Of a DNA stretch of 39,696 nt, positions 31,101 to 39,696 are shown piece by piece. Numbering within the stretch: the first letter of the stretch is position 1; every line of letters begins with the position of its first letter. Below the pieces are notes generated by a model. That model was given only the letters and a program-made list of their open reading frames with translations, did no database searches and was not told the DNA's origin. This stretch comes from Chitinivibrionia bacterium (GTDB lineage Bacteria > Fibrobacterota > Chitinivibrionia > Chitinivibrionales > Chitinivibrionaceae): assembly GCA_009779925.1 (NCBI GenBank), contig WRAZ01000017.1:1-39696 (forward strand). Direction: 5' to 3'. A program made the position numbers and the translations under genes.

Positions 31101-34100
31101 AACGGAAACCCGCACATTCCCGACTTTACAGTGGGTTTGGACAGTGAAACGTTGCTTGCGGGAACGCATTTCAGCTATATTATAACAAACAACGTCAATG
31201 CAGGCGCCGCCGAAATTACAATCACCGGCTTGCCGCCGTTTATCGGAACAAAAACGCAGAATTTTACCATAAATCCTCAGCAAATACAAGTCGAAATCAC
31301 AAACGCAACGCTAACGGGCGCCGACGTAAGCACCGCGCCTGCCGGAATTACGCTGAATTTGCCCCCCGCCGCAGGATTTTCGTTTAACTCCGCGACAAAC
31401 CGCCTTACTTACACAGCCGCCGCAAACTTTGCCGCGCCTCTGACTTTTACGCCGACAAACACGAATTATACCATAACAGACGCTCCCACCCTGCAAATTA
31501 CGGGAACCGCCGCCGAGCCGATTTTGGTTAATCAGGCGACTATCGGCGTGTTTAACGCGTTTGCCGCCGCTACCGGGCACGGTTTAGCGCAACATTACAG
31601 ATTAACGGAAAATGTTGTTCTTGACGGTTCCAATCCTAATAACTGGACAATTATTGGTTCGCAGGACGCGCCGTTCAGAGGCGTTTTTGACGGAAACGGG
31701 CATAGTATTACGAATATGTCTATAAGTTCTTTGCAGCCATTACAGCAGAGTGTGGGGATGTTCGCAAATATGACCGCGCAGGCGACTGTAAGAAACCTCG
31801 CTTTGATAGACATTGCAATTACCATTCCTGCAATTACCACCAATATGGTGAATGTCGGCGGGATAGTCGGGGTGAATATAGGCACGATTGAAAACGTTTT
31901 TGTAAGCGGAAACATAACCGGTCTTCAACAGTTGAGCGCGGGCGGGATAGTCGGCATGAACGAATACCATTTGAGAAACAGCTTTTCTACCGTTTCAATC
32001 GCTTTAACCACAAGCGGACAATCGCGCGTTGGCGGTATTGCGGGGTATAGTTGGCAATCGAGCAATATCCTAAACTGTATTGCGATTGGTCAAAGCGTGA
32101 AAAATGACGGCGGCGTTCACCACGAAACAGCGTTAGGGCGCGTAGTAGGACTGCACCAAGGCGGAACTCTGGTTAACAATCGCGCGTGGAGCGGAATGTC
32201 CGTAGCGAGAGACGGCGCGGAAAAAACCGTAATTAACGACCTCGGCAACATTGACGGCTTGGGGACTTTGTCGTCGGACTTTAAACAGCAGAATGTTTGG
32301 ACGGATTTTGATTTTACTCCGACCACGGGTATTTGGATTTGGGAAGACGGAAAAATGCCGCGCCTGCGCAACCAGTCCGCGATTGATTGGGCGACGTGGT
32401 TTGTCGATATACCGCAGAACTTACTTGCTACTTTCGGCGATTTGTTGTCGAGCATTACTTTGCCGAACGGTTGGACTTGGGTTGCTCCCACACTCTCCGT
32501 CGGAGATGTAGGAGCTCGCCAGCACACCGCAAGATACAACGGAACCGACCACGATTTAACCGTTGTCGTAAGCCCTGCGCTTCCCACTGTGGCAACCCCG
32601 CCGACAGCAACTTCCGCCGCGTTGGGGCATCCGCTTTCTAATTCAATAATTACCGGCATTGTTAACGGAGTCGGCGGCGCAACCAATATTCCCGGAACGT
32701 GGGCGTGGAAAACTCCCGCGGAAATTGTGAATGCAAGCGGGTTGTTTGAGGCGGTGTTCACTCCCGCAAGTAGTAATTATTTGCCGATAGAGCGAGAAAT
32801 ACAGGTAGCCGCGGTTTATCCTGTGGAGGTATTAGGCATAGGTTTAACTCAAATAAACTTTACCACGCTCGCCGAGGCGTTCACCGAGATAAGAACATCA
32901 GGACAAGGAACTTACACAATAACACTAAATGCCGACCAAGAACTCGGAGGCATAGGACTTGATATTCCCAATGTCAATATTACAATTCTGGGTGAGGGGC
33001 GCACTATACAATACAACGGTAATTCTTTCACATCTACCACTAATATCACGCTACATTCGATGTTTGCTGTCGTCGGAGAAAATACCTCTCTTACTTTAGG
33101 AAGAAATCTTACGCTTCGAGGGCTTGAGACAGGGGCAGCAGGTACATTTAGAGCTATGATATTTTTGAGCGACGTGTCCGACAACGGCATTGGCATCGAT
33201 GCTAACTCCGTCGTTATGGAGGAGGGCTCAAGAATTATCAACCACTTCACTTCCGCTGTGCGGATAGATAACGGCATATTCACTATGAACGGCGGAGAAA
33301 TAAGCGGAAACAGGGCAGTGGCAGTTCTAGTTGACGGAGGCACATTCACTATGAACGGCGGCGAGATTAGAGGAAATATTGCCAGCACTAATAGTGTGGG
33401 CTGGGCGGGTGGCATAGAAGTACATAGTGGGGCTTTTAATATGAACGGCGGTAGAATTACCGATAATGTTCTTAATGATATGGCGACCCATGCAGATGCG
33501 AGGGTGTCAGATGCAAGTATCTTTACTTTGAGCGGAAATGCCCAAATCGGCAATCTTCAGTTAGCGGATCTTGTATCGACTGTTGGGGGGTCGCCTAGCC
33601 CTAATAATTTTGTAATACAGAGCGGTTGGTCAGGAAATATTTCTACGCTTAATCTGACAAGAAGTCCGAGCAATATACAAGATGTTATAAATATATATCA
33701 GAATCGAACAATAATTAGGGGAAGTGGCGCGGCGGCGGCAATCGCCTCAAACAGAATAACACTTGGAAACTTTATTGCGCAAATGGGTGGCAACACTCAA
33801 CCAATTTACCCAACCGCCTATCTTGACACCGACGGCGTTTTACGCTTAAATCTTGTTTCGGCTCCCGTTGTAGTAGCAACTCAAGGCGTAAGCCCCGACA
33901 GAGGATTTCCTAACCTTCAACTTGCACTGAACGTAATACAAACCGAAGCAGGAAATCACACGATAACTTTGCGCGAAAATCAAACGATTGGGGGGAACGG
34001 AAGAACAATTAACACCCCCGACGTTAATATCACCATTATCGGCGACGGTACCGAGCGCACAATTTCACACGCTCTTACAGACCCCACTCCTGCTATGCTA

Positions 34101-37100
34101 ACCATCAACAACGCCACCGCATCCCTCACCCTCGGAAATAACATCACCATCCAAGGACGAGCCGCGGAGGGAATGGGAAGCGTTGTTCTTGTTTCGGGTG
34201 GGACTTTTAATATGGAGAACGGTTCAAAAATTACAGGGCATAACCTTAATAACGCTCATAGTACAGTGCAAGTAAACGGAGCGCAGGCGCAAACTTTCTT
34301 CAATATGAACGGCGGCGAAATTACAGGAAACAGTACTACGTTTGCCAATTCCGACGCCTCCGCGGGCGTAAGCGTAATTAACGGCACTTTTAATATGCAA
34401 GGCGGAAGCATTACAGACAACAGACGAGGAGCTGTCGGGGATAATACTTTTGCCGACGTGTTTTCAACCGCGTTCATTTCCGTAGTGTTAAACAATAACG
34501 CTCGCATAGGTACGTTTATGTTAAATGCGCATAATGCTACAACAATGGCAAGCATAAACATAGGCAATAATTTTGCGGCGACGGGCGGAGTGGATATACT
34601 CCATCTTCACGGTAATGGCAATATGGAAACGACAATAGATTTCTGGACAAACGCCGAAGTGCTCAGAGGCAACAGAACTCCCGCAAATATCGCAAAATTC
34701 CCACTTGGAAATTTCCGTTCTAATTTAGCGGGCGATAGTCCGCAGGCGATAAACGAAACCCACTTCCTCAACGACCAAGGACGTTTGGAGCGACTTCCCG
34801 CTCCCGTGATAGTAAACGGCACAACACAAACCGATTTCGATAATCTCACCGCGGCGTTTGAGGCGATAAGATTGGCAGGCGCGGGGACTTACACAATAAC
34901 GCTAAACGCAGACCAAACGGTGGGAGGTGTAGGAATTACTCCACAGACAGGTGCGGCATACATAAGTATTGCTGCCGATATAAATATTACGCTTATAGGC
35001 GCGGGGGGAATGCGTGAAATTCAGTTTAACGGAAATACGGAAGAGCATAATATGTTTAGAATATCGGCAAATGCAGGGCTTACTCTCGAAAATAATATAA
35101 CTCTCAGAGGAACACAAAATCCAATCGTCCAAGCGGGTCTTGTTAATGTTATTGGAACTTTTACAATGGAAAGCGGCTCAATAATAACAGGGCATATTTC
35201 TCCCGCAGTAATAACAGAAACATCGTCGGGGGCGCCAATATTCACTATGAACGGCGGTGAAATCAGAGACAATGTTGGCAACAATGCGAATTTTTCGGGT
35301 ATTGGTGTATATATCACCAGAGGTACTTTTAATATGAACGGCGGCAGAATTTTCAATAATACCTTTAGCAATATGACTCCTTCAGACGTGTCTGTTAGTG
35401 ATATGGTCAGCTTTACTCTGAGCGGGAATGCCCAAATCGGCGACCTTCGATTAGCGGACTTTTCAACGAATGCTATGGTTTCTCCTAATCCTAATAATTT
35501 TGTAATACAATCAGATTGGACAGGAATGATTTCTACGTTTAATCTAACAATGGCGTTTCAGGGTATGGGAACTGTGATAAATTCGTGGAATAATAGACAA
35601 ATAATTAAGGGAACAGGCGCGGCTTCCGCAATCACCGCAAATAAAATTCCGCTCGGAAACTTTGTTGCGGGGACTGAAACCCGTCCGATTTCCCCGACCG
35701 CTTCCCTCGGCACCGACGGAGTTTTACGCCTAAATCCTGCTTTGGCGGATGTTATGGTGGCAACTCAAGGCGCGGCGGATAGAGGATTTGCTACGCTTCA
35801 AGCCGCGCTGAACGAAATCAACACAGAAGCGGGAAATCACACGATAACTGTTCGCGCTCCGCAGAATCTTGCTAATCGTACTATCGGCGCGGGGCAAAAT
35901 ATCACTATTGAGGGCGCGGCGCAAATTACGCTTAACAACGCAACTCAAAGAATGTTTACCGTAAACGCAGGCGGAAATCTTACTATCGGCGGCGATATAA
36001 CGATTAACGGACATTCGAGCAATTCGGGAAGTTTAATTTTGGTGCAAAACGGAACGCTTACGGTGCGCGATAACGCAATTATAACGGGACACACCACTAC
36101 TCACGCGGCGGGAGCGATAGATATAACCGAAAATTCCACGATGAATATTAACGGCGGAAGCATTACGGGAAATTCGCCTTTGGACGCGCTTGCTACGGGG
36201 ACTGTGAATATATCGGGAACTGCGCAAATCGGAAATCTTACGTTAAATATCCATGAAGCGCACAGAGGAAGCGCGGCGGTAAACGCGGCTTTTGACGGAA
36301 GCGTTGCCTCGCTTAACTTGCGCAGGAATGTCGCTATTATGAACGATGTTGTCAATTCGTGGCAGTCGCAACAAGTTATTTCGGGAACTTTCGCTTCGGC
36401 GGCGATTTCGGCAGGGAAATTCGGTCTGGGAAATTTCGTTTCCACGAATAATACTCAACCCATCGACGAAACGCACTTCATCAACGATCAGGGAGTTTTG
36501 GTGTTGATTCCGACGGCGACCGTCAGCGGCTTCACCACAGGCGAGGCAACCCGCGAATTTCCAACCCTCGAACTTGCGCTTGCCGAAATAACCGCGGCGG
36601 GAACTTACATAATAACGCTTTTTGAAGACCAACCGATTACCGCGACAAGAACGTTCAATGTTGCGGGTGCCAATATCACCCTTACGGGCGACGGCACAAT
36701 GCGCGAAATCAGGCACGCTATTGCAAATGGCGAAGTCAATATGTTCACCATCAACAACGCTACCACTTCCCTTACCCTCGGAAATAATATAACTATCCGA
36801 GGACGAAGCGCAGTCGTCGGCAGTGGACGAGTTATAAGTATTGAAAACGGTGAATTCGTTATGGAAACGGGCTCAATCATCAGAGGGCATACTAATGCTA
36901 GATATGCGTCCGGTGCCGTCCATTTAGACGGAGCAACCGCAAAATTCACTATGAAGGGCGGCTTAATTACAGAAAACCGTAGTATTGCTTCTGAGCTTCC
37001 CGATGCCGACGGTCGCCAATCAGGCGCGGGCTTAACCGTGCTTAGCGGCGAATTTACTATGACCGGCGGAATTATTACGGGCAACACCCGAGGACCAAAC

Positions 37101-39356
37101 GGAGAATTTCCCGCCGACGTGCATTTTGGCGCTCATAGCGCCGCCGGCGCTAATAGTGTCCAGACATTGGACGGCAACGCTCGCATAGGCGCGCTTACAC
37201 TTAATGCGCAAGATACAACAATAAGCACAACAATAACCGTCGGCGCCAACTTTACGGGAAATGTGGAATCGCTTAATCTTCGGGGGGGAAACACGCCTAC
37301 TTTGGCGGCAGTAAGAGATAGGTGGACAAACAGACAAGTGCTTGTAGGCAATCTTACTTCCGAAACTATTGCAAAGTTTACGCTTGGGAATTTTATTATG
37401 CCGACCCCAATTGCTCCTTATCCCATCGACGAAACCCACACCCTCGCCGCCGACGGGCGGCTGATAACTCACTTTGCCGCGTTCCAAGCGGAGGTGGCGG
37501 CGTTTGCTTCGGCTTCGCAGGATGTTGAAATTGTGGTGGAGCGCGATATTGTTATGGCGGCTCAGATAAACATTCCCGGAAATTCGGGGCGCACGCTTAC
37601 CATAAAAAGCGCAAACCCAACGCAACCGCATACGCTCAGCCGCGGATTTACAGACGGCACTACTATCTTTGAAATGCAAAGCAACGCGCATCTTATTGTG
37701 GAAAATATTATTATCGACGGCGGAAGCACGGGTGCGTTCGGAAGCGGCGTTGTCGGAACTCGTTATTTGATGAGAATGGAGGGCGCAGTCAATAATGCTA
37801 CTTTTGAAATGAGAGACGGCGCAGTTTTACGGAATAATTTCTCTAACAATTGGGGAAGCGCAATCAGAATGCTTGGAACCGACAATCGCTTTATAATGCG
37901 CGGCGGTGAAATATACGGCAATACGGCAAATGAACGCGGCGCGGTAAATATCAACGCGGGAACATTTGAAATGACGGGCGGAAGCATAACAAACAACCGT
38001 TGCAGTCAAGGCGGCGTGTTAATCCAAGATGCCGGCAATGCAATTTTCGGCGGCAATGCGGTAATTCGCGACAACACTCTTTTGAACGGCACAACTCCCG
38101 CCAACCTTAATTTGAACAACAACAGGACAATTTCGCTTTCACCCACAACTCCGCCTACGTCAAATATGGAAATTCACCTTTACGGCGCAAATTCCGACGG
38201 CGTTTTTGTGGAGAGCGGAGCAAACGCCGGGCACGTGGATAATTTCTTCGCGGATAATTCGGATTGGAACATAACCCACGACAACGGACAACTTGTGTTG
38301 TTGCCTCCTCCTTCTCCCGTCTCCGTCAGCGGCTTTGCCACAGGCGACCCAATCCGCGGCTTTGACAACCTCGACCTTGCGCTTAACGCAATTACAACGG
38401 CAGGAACTTACACGATAACGCTTAATGAAAACCTGACGGTCGCCGCAGAAATAACATTAAACACTGCAGGCGCCGATATCACCCTTACAGGCGGAAGCAC
38501 AATGCGGACAATAACGCATAATATTACCACAACCGCCCCTAGCATGTTTACAATAAGCGGCGCCACTACATCTTTTACGCTCGGAGATAATATAACCGTT
38601 CAAGGACGAACAGCAGGGGGCGGAGGGGCAGTCGTAAATATGACAGCCGGCACTTTCAATATGCAGGGAAATTCCCGAATACAAGGACACAATGTTAGCG
38701 GCGTGCCGTCGGGAGCCGTATTAATGGCAGGAACAACAGCGTTTAATATGTCGGGAACTTCCGAAATTACAAATATTACTTCAACAACTGCTACAAGCGC
38801 GGCAGTTTATGTAACCAACGCAGGCGCAGTTTTCACTATGAGCGGCGGCTCATCAATTACAGGAAACACTAATACGCTTGCAACTGCCGTCAGCGATGTC
38901 GGCGCAGGTGTATCCGTGATTAACGGACAATTTAATATGAACGGCGGAAGCATTACGGGCAACAGACGGGGTGCAATCGGAGACAATACCGCTCCTTATG
39001 CCGACGTATATATAGGCGCCGCTACCTTCGTCGCCGTTGACCTTGTTCCCACATTGAACAATAACGCCCAAATCGGCACGCTTACTCTGAATGGCGTATC
39101 TAACAACACAAGAATTAACATCGGCGATACTTTTAACGGCAACGTTCAAGCGCTTAATCTTCGGTGGAATGATAACGATATGGCAACGGTAATAAGTCGG
39201 TGGACCGCCAGCTCGGTGGTGGTGCTTGCAGGCAATTTTGCTCCCCATATTCCAATGTTTAACTCTGCGCTTGCGCTTGGTCAGTTTGTTTCGCAGACCA
39301 ATGACAGAGAAGCGATTGCTCCTCGTGTTTTCAATGCGAACGGGGGGTTGCAGTAG
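28155..39356 (+). CDS. Giant (3733-aa) modular beta-helix lipoprotein
   Basis: A GTG start with GGAGGG upstream leads to a lipobox (LTAC, Cys36). In order the protein has three InlB-type B-repeats (about 45-257; FNAQGG and FLGWFDGEDEG patterns); MBG-like Ig repeats (about 257-770); a first beta-helix module (about 776-960); more MBG repeats; a GLUG-motif region (about 1130-1416: FDGNGHSITNMSI, NVGGIVGVNIGTIENV); a further MBG linker; then seven beta-helix modules of 0.8-1.0 kb to the end. Rungs read FTMNGGEI, FNMNGGSITGN and LTLGNNITI. It has no FlgD-like tail, so it probably depends on the lipid anchor. It is a likely outer-membrane adhesin; no enzymatic residues were recognised. Confidence 0.85.
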   Translation: MPRKYTPQKLRKTLFPNGEMLFGAFFVLSLFLLTACSDLFEPNYTYLRPRTEYVVWFNAQGGRSDVDSQVVSWDSSFVLPVAARERYCFDGWYCSPEYGEIMGKEGDLFLPAHDDTLFAYWTFRAQIMYESDGTSSPPDFKCVGEDIEEFPTSDKDCHIFLGWFDIEGEEKTPPLRILGDTTLFARFEIIKYTITFNVRGGTAIAPLEADCGKSVRLLPAEREDYLFLGWFDGEDEGAQRLENEQIINSDLTVFARWRSMELADLRFAVIDVLSSHTFNGAPQIPEFTVMIAENQLVAGTHFTAIFTDNINAGNAEITINAIEDGGYIGVQTASFVIEKADPQPALPTGLTATFGDLLSSVVLPSGWAWEIPWETPDVEVGNVGQNSFEATFTHENTNNFNVISHILSVNVNPAIISSAALKKANPTKGQVPANPNNIEIKDGEFTVKSVVWYPDHPRFLGGTEYSAVITLAANENFAFCSEFNAATINETAVNIDENSGAEIVISHKFAPTYEAIIVSLEITQEPSNFNYAHGEQLDLSELRIRAVYSDYSESTLLHNELHFRGVVMNVWHNNRLSRGLHNNLHIIFTAILEDIVVQTTGALSIVPRDIANVFVEDIPDQEYTGSAITPQILVNDDEILPLEFTENYFDLAFSDNVNAGTASVILTGKNNYSGEKTQNFVITPATPTVITPPTATSVSAGQTLATSTLSGGRVDGVGGAEISGTWAWLDDTHIINENGSFAARFIPTSQNYSEITVWDISVNLSYTAHLRVISTSSITGFATLNLALDWLSATPVIEPVEITISANQTFAVSRALNTAADITLVGDGEPRQISGTFLLSDGALKVGNNITVSEINVSGGNLTLAQNAVIETVRLTATHTHSMISVESGFTGNVPALDLAGGVNIEATIISWEDKQIITPAPPHVLTENDVARFTLRNFVNGANTQPITQTHLFSSTDLGRLVSMPSVYNATITVIGASFTFNGNPHIPDFTVGLDSETLLAGTHFSYIITNNVNAGAAEITITGLPPFIGTKTQNFTINPQQIQVEITNATLTGADVSTAPAGITLNLPPAAGFSFNSATNRLTYTAAANFAAPLTFTPTNTNYTITDAPTLQITGTAAEPILVNQATIGVFNAFAAATGHGLAQHYRLTENVVLDGSNPNNWTIIGSQDAPFRGVFDGNGHSITNMSISSLQPLQQSVGMFANMTAQATVRNLALIDIAITIPAITTNMVNVGGIVGVNIGTIENVFVSGNITGLQQLSAGGIVGMNEYHLRNSFSTVSIALTTSGQSRVGGIAGYSWQSSNILNCIAIGQSVKNDGGVHHETALGRVVGLHQGGTLVNNRAWSGMSVARDGAEKTVINDLGNIDGLGTLSSDFKQQNVWTDFDFTPTTGIWIWEDGKMPRLRNQSAIDWATWFVDIPQNLLATFGDLLSSITLPNGWTWVAPTLSVGDVGARQHTARYNGTDHDLTVVVSPALPTVATPPTATSAALGHPLSNSIITGIVNGVGGATNIPGTWAWKTPAEIVNASGLFEAVFTPASSNYLPIEREIQVAAVYPVEVLGIGLTQINFTTLAEAFTEIRTSGQGTYTITLNADQELGGIGLDIPNVNITILGEGRTIQYNGNSFTSTTNITLHSMFAVVGENTSLTLGRNLTLRGLETGAAGTFRAMIFLSDVSDNGIGIDANSVVMEEGSRIINHFTSAVRIDNGIFTMNGGEISGNRAVAVLVDGGTFTMNGGEIRGNIASTNSVGWAGGIEVHSGAFNMNGGRITDNVLNDMATHADARVSDASIFTLSGNAQIGNLQLADLVSTVGGSPSPNNFVIQSGWSGNISTLNLTRSPSNIQDVINIYQNRTIIRGSGAAAAIASNRITLGNFIAQMGGNTQPIYPTAYLDTDGVLRLNLVSAPVVVATQGVSPDRGFPNLQLALNVIQTEAGNHTITLRENQTIGGNGRTINTPDVNITIIGDGTERTISHALTDPTPAMLTINNATASLTLGNNITIQGRAAEGMGSVVLVSGGTFNMENGSKITGHNLNNAHSTVQVNGAQAQTFFNMNGGEITGNSTTFANSDASAGVSVINGTFNMQGGSITDNRRGAVGDNTFADVFSTAFISVVLNNNARIGTFMLNAHNATTMASINIGNNFAATGGVDILHLHGNGNMETTIDFWTNAEVLRGNRTPANIAKFPLGNFRSNLAGDSPQAINETHFLNDQGRLERLPAPVIVNGTTQTDFDNLTAAFEAIRLAGAGTYTITLNADQTVGGVGITPQTGAAYISIAADINITLIGAGGMREIQFNGNTEEHNMFRISANAGLTLENNITLRGTQNPIVQAGLVNVIGTFTMESGSIITGHISPAVITETSSGAPIFTMNGGEIRDNVGNNANFSGIGVYITRGTFNMNGGRIFNNTFSNMTPSDVSVSDMVSFTLSGNAQIGDLRLADFSTNAMVSPNPNNFVIQSDWTGMISTFNLTMAFQGMGTVINSWNNRQIIKGTGAASAITANKIPLGNFVAGTETRPISPTASLGTDGVLRLNPALADVMVATQGAADRGFATLQAALNEINTEAGNHTITVRAPQNLANRTIGAGQNITIEGAAQITLNNATQRMFTVNAGGNLTIGGDITINGHSSNSGSLILVQNGTLTVRDNAIITGHTTTHAAGAIDITENSTMNINGGSITGNSPLDALATGTVNISGTAQIGNLTLNIHEAHRGSAAVNAAFDGSVASLNLRRNVAIMNDVVNSWQSQQVISGTFASAAISAGKFGLGNFVSTNNTQPIDETHFINDQGVLVLIPTATVSGFTTGEATREFPTLELALAEITAAGTYIITLFEDQPITATRTFNVAGANITLTGDGTMREIRHAIANGEVNMFTINNATTSLTLGNNITIRGRSAVVGSGRVISIENGEFVMETGSIIRGHTNARYASGAVHLDGATAKFTMKGGLITENRSIASELPDADGRQSGAGLTVLSGEFTMTGGIITGNTRGPNGEFPADVHFGAHSAAGANSVQTLDGNARIGALTLNAQDTTISTTITVGANFTGNVESLNLRGGNTPTLAAVRDRWTNRQVLVGNLTSETIAKFTLGNFIMPTPIAPYPIDETHTLAADGRLITHFAAFQAEVAAFASASQDVEIVVERDIVMAAQINIPGNSGRTLTIKSANPTQPHTLSRGFTDGTTIFEMQSNAHLIVENIIIDGGSTGAFGSGVVGTRYLMRMEGAVNNATFEMRDGAVLRNNFSNNWGSAIRMLGTDNRFIMRGGEIYGNTANERGAVNINAGTFEMTGGSITNNRCSQGGVLIQDAGNAIFGGNAVIRDNTLLNGTTPANLNLNNNRTISLSPTTPPTSNMEIHLYGANSDGVFVESGANAGHVDNFFADNSDWNITHDNGQLVLLPPPSPVSVSGFATGDPIRGFDNLDLALNAITTAGTYTITLNENLTVAAEITLNTAGADITLTGGSTMRTITHNITTTAPSMFTISGATTSFTLGDNITVQGRTAGGGGAVVNMTAGTFNMQGNSRIQGHNVSGVPSGAVLMAGTTAFNMSGTSEITNITSTTATSAAVYVTNAGAVFTMSGGSSITGNTNTLATAVSDVGAGVSVINGQFNMNGGSITGNRRGAIGDNTAPYADVYIGAATFVAVDLVPTLNNNAQIGTLTLNGVSNNTRINIGDTFNGNVQALNLRWNDNDMATVISRWTASSVVVLAGNFAPHIPMFNSALALGQFVSQTNDREAIAPRVFNANGGLQ
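32860..39356 (+). repeat. Seven tandem beta-helix modules within the giant lipoprotein gene
   Basis: Approximate modules are 32860-33860, 33870-34800, 34805-35740, 35750-36510, 36515-37460, 37465-38310 and 38320-39356. Most open with a GTYTITL or NHTITL strand, carry LTLGNNIT, FNM.GGSIT.N and a W.N.Q(V/I)(I/L) strand, and end with LGNF....PI.ETH.L. The modules at 32860 and 34805 share SPNPNNFVIQS; those at 33870, 36515 and 38320 share a RRGA.GDNT-type block (RGP in one) before a D-V segment. Confidence 0.75.
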
Positions 39357-39376
39357 TCGAGGGTTGAGGGAAAGAG

Positions 39377-39405
39377 AAAGGCAAGGTTTTGTGGCTTGCC
39401 TTTTT
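39377..39405 (+). terminator. Rho-independent terminator of the giant lipoprotein gene
   Basis: AAAGGCAAG (39377-39385) pairs with CTTGCCTTT (39395-39403) and ends in five T. Confidence 0.85.
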
Positions 39406-39414
39406 GGTGGTGGT

Positions 39415-39696
39415 TTAGAGGGCGGTGATTTCGGTTTCTGTGAGACCTGTGATGTAAGAAATTTGTTCGGTTGGTAGTCCGAGGGCTTTCATTTTTCGGG
39501 CATTTTCTATTTTTTCTTCTAATTTTCCTTTCTCTTCCGCCCCTCTCAACAATGCCTTTTTCGCCCTAATTGCATCTTCAACCTTATCATACGCCTCCAA
39601 TTCCTCAGGCGTTAAAGCACTCTCCGCAACACATTCTACGGCTTCTCTCAAAACTTCATTATTCAAAAAATCCGCCGAAATCTCTTTTGAATTTCT
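39415..39696 (-). CDS. Rpn/PD-(D/E)XK-transposase-family nuclease, C-terminal fragment
   Basis: The frame is open to the right window edge (it begins RNSKEISADFLNNEV) and stops at 39415. The visible 93 residues have LTPEELEAYDKVEDAIRAKK, a Lys/Glu-rich coiled coil (EEKGKLEEKIENARKMKALG) and a final LPTEQISYITGLTETEITAL. This tail is typical of Rpn-family recombination-promoting nucleases and the PD-(D/E)XK transposase-like family. The catalytic part is outside the window. Confidence 0.7.
   Translation of the reverse strand, partial: RNSKEISADFLNNEVLREAVECVAESALTPEELEAYDKVEDAIRAKKALLRGAEEKGKLEEKIENARKMKALGLPTEQISYITGLTETEITAL

Noticed and set aside
32860-39356. Regular repeats that could suggest a CRISPR-like array
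   Set aside because: The period is 0.8-1.0 kb, the frame is open throughout and the repeats are protein-level beta-helix motifs; there are no short identical repeats with spacers and no cas genes.
1-39696. tRNA, rRNA, tmRNA or replication-origin signals
   Set aside because: Reading both strands I found no cloverleaf with a CCA end, no rRNA segment and no cluster of DnaA boxes; a tRNAscan/Infernal run would be decisive.

Overview
The window comes from a Gram-negative bacterium of moderately low GC. Supporting genes are a complete adaptor/RND/TolC efflux set, lipoprotein signal peptides and large secreted beta-helix proteins. The mix of InlB-type repeats, MBG-like Ig repeats, GLUG motifs and a FlgD-like or type IX-like C-terminal domain suggests a gut-associated Fibrobacterota-like or Bacteroidota/Chlorobi-group relative. 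That placement is inferred from protein style only; no rRNA or tRNA gene was found.

Layout. 1-1.1 kb: the 3' end of a PflX-type radical SAM gene, then a stand-alone PBECR-type nuclease toxin gene, lying between two 23-bp direct repeats. 1.2-4.4 kb (minus): a secreted beta-helix protein, a 330-bp leader with interlocking inverted repeats, a tiny hydrophobic ORF and a coiled-coil PD-(D/E)XK protein. 4.5-7.2 kb (minus): a CBM48 protein, a flavin disulfide reductase and trmB fused in frame to a small hypothetical protein. 7.3-8.7 kb (plus): an NFACT-R (RqcH-like) gene overlapping rlmH. 8.7-13.1 kb (plus): a short leader ORF carrying a (CT)10 tract, then a 1342-aa surface protein. 13.3-20.2 kb: a split phosphate locus, with pstS-pstC on plus converging on pstA-pstB-phoU-phoB-phoR on minus; between the halves sit a DUF6338-like membrane protein gene and a small peptide gene. 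20.3-26.1 kb (minus): a tripartite efflux operon. 26.2-27.9 kb (minus): an AAA-ATPase/PD-(D/E)XK fusion. 28.2-39.4 kb (plus): a 3733-aa modular beta-helix lipoprotein. 39.4 kb to the end (minus): the 3' end of an Rpn/PD-(D/E)XK-transposase-family gene.

How the genes fit together. The Pst/Pho genes form a complete phosphate import and sensing unit (binding protein, two permeases, ATPase, PhoU, response regulator, histidine kinase), and both transcripts have candidate 11-bp-phased Pho boxes. The efflux genes are translationally coupled. The three large extracellular proteins probably act in adhesion or envelope display.

Most notable: PstS is circularly permuted relative to the classical family order; a CT microsatellite inside a leader ORF could change how that ORF ends relative to the surface-protein start; short palindromic repeats sit in frame inside two coding sequences; trmB is joined to its downstream gene across an A8 tract that also forms the ribosome binding site; and the leader at 3250-3426 looks like a structured RNA or small mobile element.
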